64,000 nucleotides of DNA, from NCBI GenBank assembly GCA_019635285.1, contig JAHBZS010000008.1, positions 16,557 through 80,556 of the forward strand, read 5' to 3'. Below the pieces are notes generated by a model. It made no database searches, had not been told where the DNA came from, and was given only the letters and a program-made list of their open reading frames with translations. This document shows, one piece after another, positions 40,420 to 49,484 of this stretch (positions are counted from its first letter, which is position 1; each line of letters starts with the position of its first letter). Position numbers and translations under genes: made by a program. The stretch is from Rubrivivax sp. GTDB taxonomy: Bacteria > Pseudomonadota > Gammaproteobacteria > Burkholderiales > Burkholderiaceae_C.

Positions 40420-42279
40420 ATGAATGAAACCCCACTCCCGCCATTCAAGAAGCTGAACTGGCTGCGTCGCGACATCGAGCTGACGCGGCGCGCCGACGGC
40501 AGCATGATCCTGCGCTCGCGCGTGCCGCTGGGCCGCAGCGCGCCGCACATCCCGAGCCTGCTGCGCCATTGGGCCGCGCAGCGGCCGCAGCAGACCTGGC
40601 TGGCGCAGCGGCGCGGGGCTGACGGCGCGTGGTCGGAGCTGAGCTACGCGCAGGCGCGGCAGACGGTGGATGCGCTGACGCAGGCGCTGCTGGACCGTGG
40701 CCTGGGGCCCGAGCGGCCGGTGGCCATCCTCAGCGGCAATTCGCTGGAGCATGCGCTGATGACCTTCGCCGCGATGCAGGCCGGCGCGCCGGCCGCGCCG
40801 GTGTCGCCGGCCTATTCGCTGATGAGCCAGGACCATGCCAAGCTGCGCTACATCTTCGAGCTCATCCGCCCCGGCCTGGTGATGGTGCAGGACGGCCCGA
40901 GCTTCGCCAAGGCGCTGGCCGCGCTGGACCTGCGCGGCGTCACCCTGGTGCACGTGCAGCGCGCGCCCGAGGGCCTGCCCAGCGTGCCCTATGCCGAGCT
41001 GGCGGCCACCGCGGTGACGCCGCAGGTGGATGCGGCGCTGGCGCGGCTGACGCACGACAGCGTCGGCAAGCTGCTGTTCACGTCCGGCTCCACCGGCATG
41101 CCCAAGGCGGTGATCAACACCCAGCGCATGATGTGCGCCAACCTGGCGATGGCCCTGCAGACGCGCGAGGCCGGCCCGGACGACCCGCCGCCGGTGTACC
41201 TGGACTGGCTGCCGTGGAACCACACCATGGGCGGCAATGCCACCTTCCACACGCTGCTGGGCCATGGCGGCACGCTGTACATCGACGAAGGCCGCCCGCT
41301 GCCGGGGCTGTTCGACACCACGCTGCGCAACCTGCGCGACGTGTCGCCCACCACCTTCTCCAACGTGCCCGCGGGCTACGCCATGCTGGCCAGCGCGCTG
41401 GAGCAGGACGAGGCGCTGGCGCGCAAGTTCTTCGCGCGGCTCAACCTGCTCAGCTACGGCGGCGCCACGCTCAGCGACGACCTGTACCGGCGCATGCAGG
41501 CGCTGGCCGTCAAGCACACCGGCCGGCGCATCGTCTTCTTCACCGGCTGGGGCTCCACCGAGACCGCGCCCACCGCCACGTCCACCTACTGGGAGACCGA
41601 GCGCGTGGGCCTGATCGGTCTGCCGCATCCGGGCGTGGAGCTGAAGCTGGTGCCGGCCGGGCCGAAGTACGAGCTGCGCCTGCGCGGCAGCATCGTCACG
41701 CCCGGCTACCACCGCCAGCCGGAGCTGACGCAGGCCGCCTTCGACGACGAAGGCTTCTACAAGATCGGCGACGCCGGCGTCTTTGTCGACCCGGACGATC
41801 CGTCGCAGGGTCTGATCTTCGCCGGTCGCGTGGTCGAGGACTTCAAGCTCGAATCGGGCACCTTCGTGCACGTGGGCACCCTGCGCGTGGCGGCCATCGC
41901 CGCGGCGTCGCCGGTGATCCAGGACGCGCTGGTCGCCGGGCAGGACAAGCCCTACGTGGCGCTGCTGGCCTGGCCCAACCTGCTAGCCTGCCGGCAGCTG
42001 GCCGGCCGGCCCGAGGCCACGCTCGACGAGCTGATGCGCGAGCCGGCGGTGCGCGAGCGCGTGCGCGCAGGCCTGGCGGCGCACAACGCGGCGCAGACCG
42101 GCAGCAGCCAGCGCATCCATCGGGTGCTGCTGATGAGCGAACCGCCGTCCATCGACGGCAACGAGCTCACCGACAAGGGCTACATCAACCAGCGCGCGGC
42201 GCTGCAGCGGCGCGCGGGCCTGGTGCAGGCGCTGTATGCCGACCCGCCGGGGCCCGAGGTGATCGTCGTCGAGGCCTGA
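40420..42279 (+). CDS. fcs: Feruloyl-CoA synthase
   Basis: 619 residues, the length usual for this enzyme. Adenylate-forming motif LFTSGSTGMPKAVINT, the family-typical WLPWNHTMGGNATFH, FFTGWGSTETAPTATSTYW and FKLESGTFVHVGTLR near the end. It activates ferulate, coumarate or caffeate as CoA esters, the first step of lignin-monomer degradation. The next enzymes (feruloyl-CoA hydratase/lyase and vanillin dehydrogenase) are not adjacent. Divergent from the thioesterase/acyl-CoA synthetase genes. Confidence 0.92.
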   Translation: MNETPLPPFKKLNWLRRDIELTRRADGSMILRSRVPLGRSAPHIPSLLRHWAAQRPQQTWLAQRRGADGAWSELSYAQARQTVDALTQALLDRGLGPERPVAILSGNSLEHALMTFAAMQAGAPAAPVSPAYSLMSQDHAKLRYIFELIRPGLVMVQDGPSFAKALAALDLRGVTLVHVQRAPEGLPSVPYAELAATAVTPQVDAALARLTHDSVGKLLFTSGSTGMPKAVINTQRMMCANLAMALQTREAGPDDPPPVYLDWLPWNHTMGGNATFHTLLGHGGTLYIDEGRPLPGLFDTTLRNLRDVSPTTFSNVPAGYAMLASALEQDEALARKFFARLNLLSYGGATLSDDLYRRMQALAVKHTGRRIVFFTGWGSTETAPTATSTYWETERVGLIGLPHPGVELKLVPAGPKYELRLRGSIVTPGYHRQPELTQAAFDDEGFYKIGDAGVFVDPDDPSQGLIFAGRVVEDFKLESGTFVHVGTLRVAAIAAASPVIQDALVAGQDKPYVALLAWPNLLACRQLAGRPEATLDELMREPAVRERVRAGLAAHNAAQTGSSQRIHRVLLMSEPPSIDGNELTDKGYINQRAALQRRAGLVQALYADPPGPEVIVVEA

Positions 42280-42280
42280 C

Positions 42281-42934
42281 TCAGCCGGGCGGCTCGACCC
42301 CGGCCGACCAGCCAGGCAGCCGCAGGCCGCTGAGCATGGCGGCGGCGCGCAGCCCGCTGCCGACCGCGGCGCCGACCAGCAGGCTCAGGCTGTCCGACAG
42401 GCCTGCTGCCTGCGCGCCCACCACCGCCCAGCCGCCGGCGAAGGCGCACACCGCATACGGCTGCCGGTCCTTGAAGGCACGCGGGATCTCGTTGACGACG
42501 ATGTCGCGCAGCACGCCGCCGAAGGCCGCGGTGACCACGCCCATCAGCACCGCCACGATGGCCGGTAGGCCCTGCGCCAGCGCGAGCTGCGTGCCGCTGG
42601 CGCTGAAGAGTCCCAGGCCCAGCGCATCGGGCCACTGCATCGCGCGCTCGGTGGGCCTGAAGTGGCGCGCACGCAGCACGAACATGGCCGCGATGCACAA
42701 CCCCAGCAGCGCCCACAGCCAGCTGGCGTGCTCCACCCAGAAGAAGGGCCGCCGGTCCAGCAGCACGTCGCGCAGCGTGCCGCCGCCGAAAGCGGTGAGG
42801 CCGGCGACCACGCACACGCCCACCGCATCGAGCCGCTTGCGCGCTGCTTCCAGCAACCCCGACAGCGCGAAGGCCAAGGTCGCGACGGCCTCCACCACGG
42901 TCATCAGCAGCGTGTAGAGCGTGTGGTCGGGCAT
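42281..42934 (-). CDS. TRIC/UPF0126-type membrane protein (YadS/YicG-like)
   Basis: 217 residues with seven hydrophobic helices in two similar halves. Each half has a glycine-rich turn and arginine motif: AFGGGTLRDVLLDRRPF and AFGGVLRDIVVNEIPRAF. This duplicated pattern is the hallmark of UPF0126, now linked to trimeric cation channels and glycine transport. Its stop is one base from the convergent feruloyl-CoA synthase stop. Confidence 0.88.
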   Translation of the reverse strand: MPDHTLYTLLMTVVEAVATLAFALSGLLEAARKRLDAVGVCVVAGLTAFGGGTLRDVLLDRRPFFWVEHASWLWALLGLCIAAMFVLRARHFRPTERAMQWPDALGLGLFSASGTQLALAQGLPAIVAVLMGVVTAAFGGVLRDIVVNEIPRAFKDRQPYAVCAFAGGWAVVGAQAAGLSDSLSLLVGAAVGSGLRAAAMLSGLRLPGWSAGVEPPG

Positions 42935-42942
42935 GGCCGCGC

Positions 42943-43401
42943 TCAGCCGCCGCGCGCCCAGGCGGCCAGCACGAACACCAGCGTGCCGAGCACGAGATTC
43001 AGCACGACGCGCTGCCGGATCGCGTCCAGCGGCGCGGCGGCGAGCGGCCAGGTCTGCGCGGCCACGGCGCGTTGCAGCCGCGGATACAAGGCCAGCCGGA
43101 TGTGCAGGTAGATGGCGGTCATCAGCAGGCCGAGCGCCAGCATGCCGTGCACGCCCCAGGGCGCGGCGGCCAGGCCACCGCCCAGGTGCAACATCGCCAG
43201 GCCGCTGGCCCAGAGCACGGCGATGGCGATGTTCACCGCGGCAAAGAAACGGCCCAGTGCGGCCGCCATCAGCGGCAGGCGCTGCGGCGGCGGCAGCGTC
43301 TGCACGGCAGCGGGACGCACCGCGAAGTGCATCGTCGCCATGCCACCGACCCACAGCGCGGCGGCCAGCAGATGCAGGCAGAGCAGAAGGGCGAAGAGCA
43401 T
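42943..43401 (-). CDS. CopD-family copper-resistance-like membrane protein
   Basis: 152 residues with four hydrophobic helices. HLLAAALWVGGMATMHFAVRP at the N-terminus and the later HIRLALYPRL fit the CopD domain. I start at ATG 43401, which puts the first helix at the N-terminus; an in-frame ATG at 43452 would add a basic leader. Eight bases separate it from the TRIC-like gene. Confidence 0.75.
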   Translation of the reverse strand: MLFALLLCLHLLAAALWVGGMATMHFAVRPAAVQTLPPPQRLPLMAAALGRFFAAVNIAIAVLWASGLAMLHLGGGLAAAPWGVHGMLALGLLMTAIYLHIRLALYPRLQRAVAAQTWPLAAAPLDAIRQRVVLNLVLGTLVFVLAAWARGG

Positions 43402-43816
43402 CGTCAGCGGCCGCGCGGCGGCCCGGAGTGGCGCTGGGGCGGAGTGTCGCACCTAGGCCGCCGGTCCACCGATGTGCGGCAGGGCGCCTTCATACGAGAG
43501 AGACGTTGTTGACCGCCATCGGCGCATAGCGGTCGGCGGCAACAGCCACCCCTGCGAGAGTTCAGCGCATCGCGCCAGGCGGCACCTGCCACGGGCTCAT
43601 GCTGCGGCGGTCGCCGCTTCGCGACGACTGCACTGTGGTGCTCACCCCGGCAGGCGCCTGCGCGCTGGTTTCGCAGCGCCCAGAAATAGCCTCGCGGGGC
43701 CAACGGCAATTCGGCGCGCGGTGCTGGTTGTCTTCGCGGCTCGGCAGTGATATGGCGGCAGCAAGCCGAGGCTGGTGGGCGAGCGCATCCGGGAAGTAAA
43801 GACACCGTTCTGAGAG
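43402..43816. other. Gene-free stretch
   Basis: About 400 bases in which open frames exist but none has recognisable domains or plausible composition. No tRNA, terminator or repeat seen. Confidence 0.4.
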
Positions 43817-44851
<1,035 letters not shown>

Positions 44852-44889
44852 CTAGTACGCAAGGTCATCACCGCCAATACAAGGGCCCT

Positions 44890-44912
44890 GTGGTGTTCGC
44901 GGCGAACACCAC
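44890..44912. other. Strong hairpin upstream of the IS110 transposase remnant
   Basis: GTGGTGTTC / GAACACCAC, 9-bp perfect stem with loop GCGGC, about 90 bases 5' of the transposase start. In IS110-group elements the non-coding end 5' of the gene makes the bridge RNA, so this may be a remnant of it, but no guide loops can be assigned. Confidence 0.35.
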
Positions 44913-44925
44913 GTGCGCCGGCCCA

Positions 44926-45156
44926 GGCCGCGGGCGGATCGCCGGCTGGGCGCCTATGCGACGCCGAGAAGCGCAGCGCCCATGGCCAGCGCGCGCAGCG
45001 CGCCACAACCTCTGACTTCGTCGCGACTGTTTGAACGGAGCGGACATAGTCCGCGCAGTGAGTTGGCGACGAGGCCATGGGCGCGAGCATCGCAGGGGAC
45101 CCCGCCCACCGGGCGGGGCGTCGCATCGAAGCCCTGACGGCGATCCGCCCGCGGCC
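44926..45156. repeat. Large imperfect palindromic element (MITE-like)
   Basis: 231-bp stretch whose ends are inverted repeats: 44926-44965 pairs with 45117-45156, 35 of 40 bases matching by eye with the outer 19 perfect. Further inverted pairs nest inside: GCGCCCATGGCC (44976) with its complement at 45073, and a central palindrome GCGGAC-ATA-GTCCGC at 45040-45054. A separate perfect hairpin CCCCGCCC / GGGCGGGG lies at 45100-45118. No coding capacity is convincing. It looks like a miniature inverted-repeat element or a structured RNA gene. Confidence 0.65.
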
Positions 45157-45249
45157 TCGCGCGACGGTTTGCACGCACGAAGTCAACGAGCGACCGCAAT
45201 GCGCCGCGAGCCGCCGCCTGATGGCCATGCGCTTGATCGGTAAGTGGTA

Positions 45250-45528
45250 TCAGTAGGTCGGCCACTGCTCGAAAGAGTTGAAGCGGCCTTCCGCGGCGAA
45301 GCTGTCCACGCTGTGCACGATCGCGGCCGGTGGGCCGCGGCGCGACCAGTCCAGCAGGTGCTGCACCGCGTCGGGTGGTCCGGCCACCATGGCCTCGACC
45401 GAGCCGTCGCGCCGGTTGCGCACCCAGCCGCGCAGGTCCAGCCGGCGCGCCTGGTCCACCAGGGCCGCGCGATAGCCCACGCCTTGCACGCGGCCGCGGA
45501 TTTCCAGCCGCAGGGTGGTTTCAGCCAT
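45250..45528 (-). CDS. Acylphosphatase
   Basis: 92 residues, normal length. The signature [16 protein letters not shown] contains the catalytic Arg, and [19 protein letters not shown] contains the catalytic Asn. It hydrolyses acyl phosphates such as carbamoyl or acetyl phosphate in the cytoplasm. Divergent from nasT. Confidence 0.95.
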   Translation of the reverse strand: MAETTLRLEIRGRVQGVGYRAALVDQARRLDLRGWVRNRRDGSVEAMVAGPPDAVQHLLDWSRRGPPAAIVHSVDSFAAEGRFNSFEQWPTY

Positions 45529-45603
45529 GGAGGTGGGACGGGCGCATGCCCGAGCCTAGCCGATGACGGCAGGTGGGGCACGGAACTTGCGCGGGTCGGA
45601 AGC

Positions 45604-46242
45604 ATGTCTCTCCGGTCCAAGATGGCGGCCCAGGGCGCCGTTGATGGGGTGGCAGCACCGTTGCGCGTGCTGCTCATCGACGACGGCGCGCGGCGCGTCA
45701 GCCTGATCCACGACGAGCTGTCGCGCCAGGGCCACCTGGTGGTGGGCGTGCTCGATTCGGCGCTGCTCATCCACGACTGCGTGCTGCGCCTGCAACCCGA
45801 CGTGGTCATCGTCGACAGCGAATCGCCATCGCGCGACACGCTGGAGCATCTGTCGGTGGTGTCCGCCAGCAGCCCGCGACCGGTGGTGGTGTTCAGCGAA
45901 GACCCGGCCCAGGCGCCGATGAAGCAGGCGCTGCAGGCCGGCGTCAGCGCCTATGTGATCGCCGGGTTGCAGCCGGCGCGACTGCTGCCGGTGCTGCAGG
46001 TGGCCATCGCGCGCTTCGAGCAGGACCGGGCACTGCGCGGCCAGCTGGAGTCGGCGCAGGCGCAGCTGTCGGAACGCAAGCTGATCGAACGCGCCAAGGG
46101 CTTGCTGATGGACGAGATCGGCCTGTCGGAAGAGCAGGCCTATGGCCACCTGCGCAAGCTGGCGATGGACCGCGGCCAGCGGCTGTCGCAGGTGGCCGAG
46201 CGGGTGATCGAGGCGCGCGACCTGCTCAAACCCCGTGCCTGA
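45604..46242 (+). CDS. nasT: NasT-type ANTAR antiterminator
   Basis: 212 residues. A receiver-like domain (VLLIDDGARRVSLIHDEL, then VVIVDSES) is followed by a coiled-coil linker (EQDRALRGQLESAQAQLSERK) and a C-terminal ANTAR RNA-binding three-helix domain (LIERAKGLLMDEIGLSEEQAYGHLRKLA, read in parts). It binds paired hexaloop hairpins in nascent mRNA and prevents termination. Its evident target is the leader before nrtA, only 140 bases downstream. In known systems NasT is held by the nitrate sensor NasS, but no separate nasS gene is adjacent. Start ATG 45604 has a GGAAG upstream. Confidence 0.93.
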   Translation: MSLRSKMAAQGAVDGVAAPLRVLLIDDGARRVSLIHDELSRQGHLVVGVLDSALLIHDCVLRLQPDVVIVDSESPSRDTLEHLSVVSASSPRPVVVFSEDPAQAPMKQALQAGVSAYVIAGLQPARLLPVLQVAIARFEQDRALRGQLESAQAQLSERKLIERAKGLLMDEIGLSEEQAYGHLRKLAMDRGQRLSQVAERVIEARDLLKPRA

Positions 46243-46268
46243 CCCGGTCCCCGTGTTGGGTGCTGCAC

Positions 46269-46306
46269 TGCACCAAGCACAGGCGCAAACGGTTGCAGAT
46301 GGTGCG
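46269..46306. promoter_or_regulatory. Possible NtrC-type half-sites
   Basis: TGCACCA (46269-46275) and TGGTGCG (46300-46306) are inverted and lie 40-80 bases upstream of the -24 element, where NtrC enhancers sit. Spacing is longer than a standard single NtrC site, so this is tentative. Confidence 0.35.
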
Positions 46307-46347
46307 CGCCGGGCCCGCCGGACCCCGACTTCCCTGGGTGAGACGCC

Positions 46348-46363
46348 TGGCACGCGCATTGCG
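46348..46363 (+). promoter_or_regulatory. Sigma54 (RpoN) promoter for the nitrate operon
   Basis: TGGCACGCGCATTGCG matches the RpoN consensus TGGCACG-N4-TTGC, with GG (46349-46350) and GC (46361-46362) ten bases apart as required. The predicted start near 46374 is just upstream of the ANTAR leader. It implies nitrogen-limitation control on top of nitrate-responsive antitermination. Confidence 0.82.
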
Positions 46364-46382
46364 TAGGTCTTTTCAAGGTTGG

Positions 46383-46429
46383 CGCACAACGGCGTGCGTG
46401 CAAGCGATGGATTCGGGCAAAGGCGTCCG
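46383..46429 (+). ncRNA. ANTAR-target leader: two hexaloop hairpins
   Basis: P1: stem CGCAC (46383-46387) / GTGCG (46394-46398) around loop AACGGC. P2: stem CGGGC (46414-46418) / GTCCG (46425-46429, one G-U pair) around loop AAAGGC. Both loops have six bases with A at position 1 and G at position 4, the defining feature of ANTAR substrates, with a 15-base linker. P2 shares bases 46419-46427 with the terminator stem, so the two structures exclude each other. NasT binding should stabilise P1/P2 and allow read-through into nrtA. Confidence 0.88.
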
Positions 46430-46494
46430 GCTCGTCGGCTCCGGGTTGTTGTCCCTGGCGCCGGCAGTCGAGACGCCTTTTCTGTTCTTGTCTT
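46419..46494 (+). terminator. Conditional terminator in the nitrate-operon leader
   Basis: AAAGGCGTC (46419-46427) pairs with GACGCCTTT (46472-46480), followed by a T-rich tail TTTTCTGTTCTTGTCTT. The 44-base loop can itself fold. Its 5' arm is part of the P2 antiterminator hairpin. Confidence 0.8.
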
Positions 46495-46529
46495 CGGGGG
46501 AGTGGGTCATGTGCGAGCGCGAGGGTCTG

Positions 46530-47759
46530 ATGAGTCATCCACGCCGGCAGTTCATCAAGGGGTCGGCGGCGCTGGCCGCCGGGTCGGCGCTGACGGGGGC
46601 CTGGGCCGCCGGCTCCGACGCGCCGGAGAAGAAGGAGGTGCGCATCGGCTTCATCCCGCTGACCGATTGCGCCTCGGTGGTCATGGCCTCGGTGATGAAG
46701 TTCGACGAGAAGTACGGCATCAAGATCATCCCCACCAAGGAAGCGTCGTGGGCGGGGGTGCGCGACAAGCTGGTCAACGGCGAGCTCGACATGGCGCACG
46801 TGCTGTACGGGCTGGTCTACGGGGTGCACCTGGGCATCGGCGGGCCGAAGAAGGACATGGCCGTGCTGATGACGCTGAACAACAACGGCCAGGCGATCAC
46901 GTTGAGCAAGAAGCTCGCCGACAAGGGCGCGGTCGATGCGGCGTCATTGTCCAAGGCGATGGCCGCGGAGAAGCGTGACTACACCTTCGCGCAGACCTTT
47001 CCCACCGGCACGCACGCGATGTGGCTGTACTACTGGCTGGCCAGCGCGGGCGTCAACCCGATGAAGGACGCCAAGGTGATCACCGTGCCGCCGCCGCAGA
47101 TGGTGGCCAACATGCGCGTGGGCAACATGGACGGCTTCTGCGTCGGCGAGCCGTGGAACCACCGCGCCATCCTCGACGGCATCGGCATCACCGCGGTGAC
47201 CACGCAGGACATCTGGAAGGACCACCCCGAGAAGGTGCTGGGCAGCACCGCCGACTTCGTCAAGGCCCACCCCAATACCGCGCGCGCCGCGATCATGGCC
47301 GTGATGGAGGCCGGCCGCTGGATCGACGCCAGCCTGAACAACAAGATGAAGATGGCCGAGGTCATTGCCGAGAAGTCCTACGTCAACACCAGCGTCGACG
47401 CCATCAACCAGCGCATCCTGGGCCGCCACCAGAACGGCTTGGGGCGCACCTGGGACGACCCGAACTACATGAAGTTCTTCAACGACGGTGCGGTGACCTA
47501 TCCGTACCTCAGCGACGGCATGTGGTTCCTGACGCAGCACAAGCGCTGGGGCCTGGTGAAGAGCCATCCGGACTACCTGGCCGTGGCCAGGCAGATCAAC
47601 CAGACCGAGCTCTACAAGCAGGCCGCGGCGCAGCTGAAGGTCAGCGTGCCGAAGAGCGAACTGCGCGCCAGCAAGCTCATCGACGGCGTGGTCTGGGACG
47701 GCAAGGACCCGGTGAAGTACGCCGACAGCTTCAAGATCAACGCCGTCACGGCGGGCTGA
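46530..47759 (+). CDS. nrtA: Nitrate/nitrite ABC transporter substrate-binding protein
   Basis: 409 residues. Twin-arginine signal PRRQFIKGSAALAAGSALTG, then KEVRIGFIPLTDCASVVMA, the standard start of NrtA/CmpA binding proteins, with later GTHAMWLYYWLASAGVNP and DGFCVGEPWNHRAI. Captures nitrate in the periplasm for NrtBD. I choose ATG 46530 (MSHPRRQ) after GAGGG; ATG 46509 is possible. NasS sensors are homologous but lack export signals; the signal here argues for the transporter role. Confidence 0.92.
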   Translation: MSHPRRQFIKGSAALAAGSALTGAWAAGSDAPEKKEVRIGFIPLTDCASVVMASVMKFDEKYGIKIIPTKEASWAGVRDKLVNGELDMAHVLYGLVYGVHLGIGGPKKDMAVLMTLNNNGQAITLSKKLADKGAVDAASLSKAMAAEKRDYTFAQTFPTGTHAMWLYYWLASAGVNPMKDAKVITVPPPQMVANMRVGNMDGFCVGEPWNHRAILDGIGITAVTTQDIWKDHPEKVLGSTADFVKAHPNTARAAIMAVMEAGRWIDASLNNKMKMAEVIAEKSYVNTSVDAINQRILGRHQNGLGRTWDDPNYMKFFNDGAVTYPYLSDGMWFLTQHKRWGLVKSHPDYLAVARQINQTELYKQAAAQLKVSVPKSELRASKLIDGVVWDGKDPVKYADSFKINAVTAG

Positions 47760-47769
47760 GGGAGCGACG

Positions 47770-48684
47770 ATGAACAGTGCCGTGTTCAACCCCAGCGCCG
47801 CAGCCTCCACGGCCTCGACGGCCGCCGAGCCGCCGCGATTGGCCGCCGCGGCGCCGGCCGCGCCACGCGCTGCCGCATCGTCGCCGGCGCGTGCACCGCG
47901 CCCGCCGATCGACTGGCGCGGCGTCTGGCTGGCCGTGCTGCCGCCGCTGCTGGGCATCGGCCTGCTGGTCGGCATCTGGGCCGTCGCCACCGCGGGCAGC
48001 AGCAGCCTGCCCACGCCGGCCGCCACCTTCGAGGCCGCGGTCAAGCTCTTCGCCGACCCGTTCTACCGCAACGGCCCCAACGACGTGGGGCTGGGCTGGA
48101 ACGTGCTCAACTCGCTGCAGCGCGTGGCCATCGGCTTCGGCCTGGCGGCGGCGGTGGGCATTCCGCTGGGCTTCGTCATCGGCCGCTTCGACTTCGTCGG
48201 CCGCATGTTCGGGCCGCTGATCAGCCTGCTCAAACCCGTGTCGCCGCTGGCCTGGCTGCCGATCGGCCTGCTGGTCTTCAAGCGCGCCGACCCGGCGGCC
48301 ATCTGGACCATCTTCATCTGCTCGATCTGGCCGATGGTGGTGAACACCGCGGTGGGCGTGCAGCGCGTACCGCAGGACTACCTGAACGTGGCGCGCGTGC
48401 TCAACCTGAACGAGTGCAAGGTCATCACGCGCATCCTCTTCCCGGCGGTGCTGCCGTACATGCTGACCGGCGTGCGGCTGTCGGTGGGCACGGCCTGGCT
48501 GGTGATCGTTGCCGCCGAGATGCTGACCGGCGGCGTGGGCATCGGCTTCTGGGTGTGGGACGAGTGGAACAACCTCAACGTCAAGCACATCATCGTGGCG
48601 ATCTTCGTCATCGGCATCGTCGGCCTGGCGCTGGAGCAGTTGCTGATCGCCATTGCCCGCCGCTTCAGCTACGAGGAGCGGTGA
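47770..48684 (+). CDS. nrtB: Nitrate ABC transporter permease
   Basis: 304 residues. An Ala/Pro-rich cytoplasmic N-terminus of about 45 residues precedes six membrane helices of the NrtB/SsuC type. The ABC-permease coupling loop is NVARVLNLNECKVITRILFPAVLP (seen as VARVLNLNECK and FPAVLPYMLTG). Ten bases after nrtA and two before nrtD. Confidence 0.94.
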   Translation: MNSAVFNPSAAASTASTAAEPPRLAAAAPAAPRAAASSPARAPRPPIDWRGVWLAVLPPLLGIGLLVGIWAVATAGSSSLPTPAATFEAAVKLFADPFYRNGPNDVGLGWNVLNSLQRVAIGFGLAAAVGIPLGFVIGRFDFVGRMFGPLISLLKPVSPLAWLPIGLLVFKRADPAAIWTIFICSIWPMVVNTAVGVQRVPQDYLNVARVLNLNECKVITRILFPAVLPYMLTGVRLSVGTAWLVIVAAEMLTGGVGIGFWVWDEWNNLNVKHIIVAIFVIGIVGLALEQLLIAIARRFSYEER

Positions 48685-48686
48685 CC

Positions 48687-49484
48687 ATGAAGAGCTTCAT
48701 CGACATCCAGGGCGTGGAGATGGTGTTCGCCACGCGCAAGGGGCGCTTCCATGCGCTGCGCGAGATCGACCTCGACGTGGCGCAAGGCGAGTTCGTCACG
48801 CTGATCGGCCATTCCGGCTGCGGCAAGAGCACGCTGCTCAACCTGATCGCCGGGCTGACGCTGCCCACCGACGGCGTGCTGCTGTGCGACAACCGCGAGA
48901 TCGCCGCGCCGGGGCCGGAACGCGCGGTGGTGTTCCAGAACCATTCGCTGCTGCCCTGGCTGAGCGCTTTCGAGAACGTACACCTGGCGGTGGAGCGCGT
49001 GTTCGCGGCCACCGAATCGCGTGCGCAGCTGAAGCAGCGCACCGAGGCGGCGCTGGCCCTGGTCGGCATGGACCACGCGCTGGGCAAGCGCCCGCACGAG
49101 ATCTCCGGCGGCATGAAGCAGCGCGTGGGCATCGCCCGTGCGCTGGCCATGGAGCCGAAGGTGCTGCTGATGGACGAACCCTTCGGCGCGCTGGACGCGC
49201 TGACGCGCGCCAGGCTGCAGGACGAGCTGCTGAAGATCGTCGCGCGCACGCGCAGCACGGTGGTCATGGTGACGCACGACGTCGACGAGGCGGTGCTGCT
49301 GTCCGACCGCATCGTGATGATGACCAACGGCCCGGCCGCGACCATCGGCCAGATCCTGCGCGTGGACATTCCGCGGCCGCGCGAGCGCGTCGCGCTGGCC
49401 GAGGACCGGCATTACGTGCAGTGCCGCAAGGAGGTGCTGGACTTCCTCTACACGCGGCAGGGCCACGTCGAGAAAGCCGCATGA
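48687..49484 (+). CDS. nrtD: Nitrate ABC transporter ATP-binding protein
   Basis: 265 residues. Walker A GHSGCGKST, Q-loop FQNHSLLPWL, signature ISGGMKQRVGIARAL, Walker B VLLMDEPFGALDA and switch His in VTHDVDEAVLL. It energises nitrate uptake through NrtB. There is no fused NrtA-like sensor domain as in cyanobacterial NrtC. ATGA overlap with the GAF gene. Confidence 0.95.
   Translation: MKSFIDIQGVEMVFATRKGRFHALREIDLDVAQGEFVTLIGHSGCGKSTLLNLIAGLTLPTDGVLLCDNREIAAPGPERAVVFQNHSLLPWLSAFENVHLAVERVFAATESRAQLKQRTEAALALVGMDHALGKRPHEISGGMKQRVGIARALAMEPKVLLMDEPFGALDALTRARLQDELLKIVARTRSTVVMVTHDVDEAVLLSDRIVMMTNGPAATIGQILRVDIPRPRERVALAEDRHYVQCRKEVLDFLYTRQGHVEKAA

Noticed and set aside
44954-45265. 103-codon minus-strand ORF over the palindromic element
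   Set aside because: Its composition and the nested inverted repeats indicate structured non-coding DNA; no ribosome site or homology was recognised.
46530-47759. Calling the NrtA-like protein NasS
   Set aside because: It carries a clear twin-arginine export signal and precedes nrtB, so it is the transporter's binding protein.
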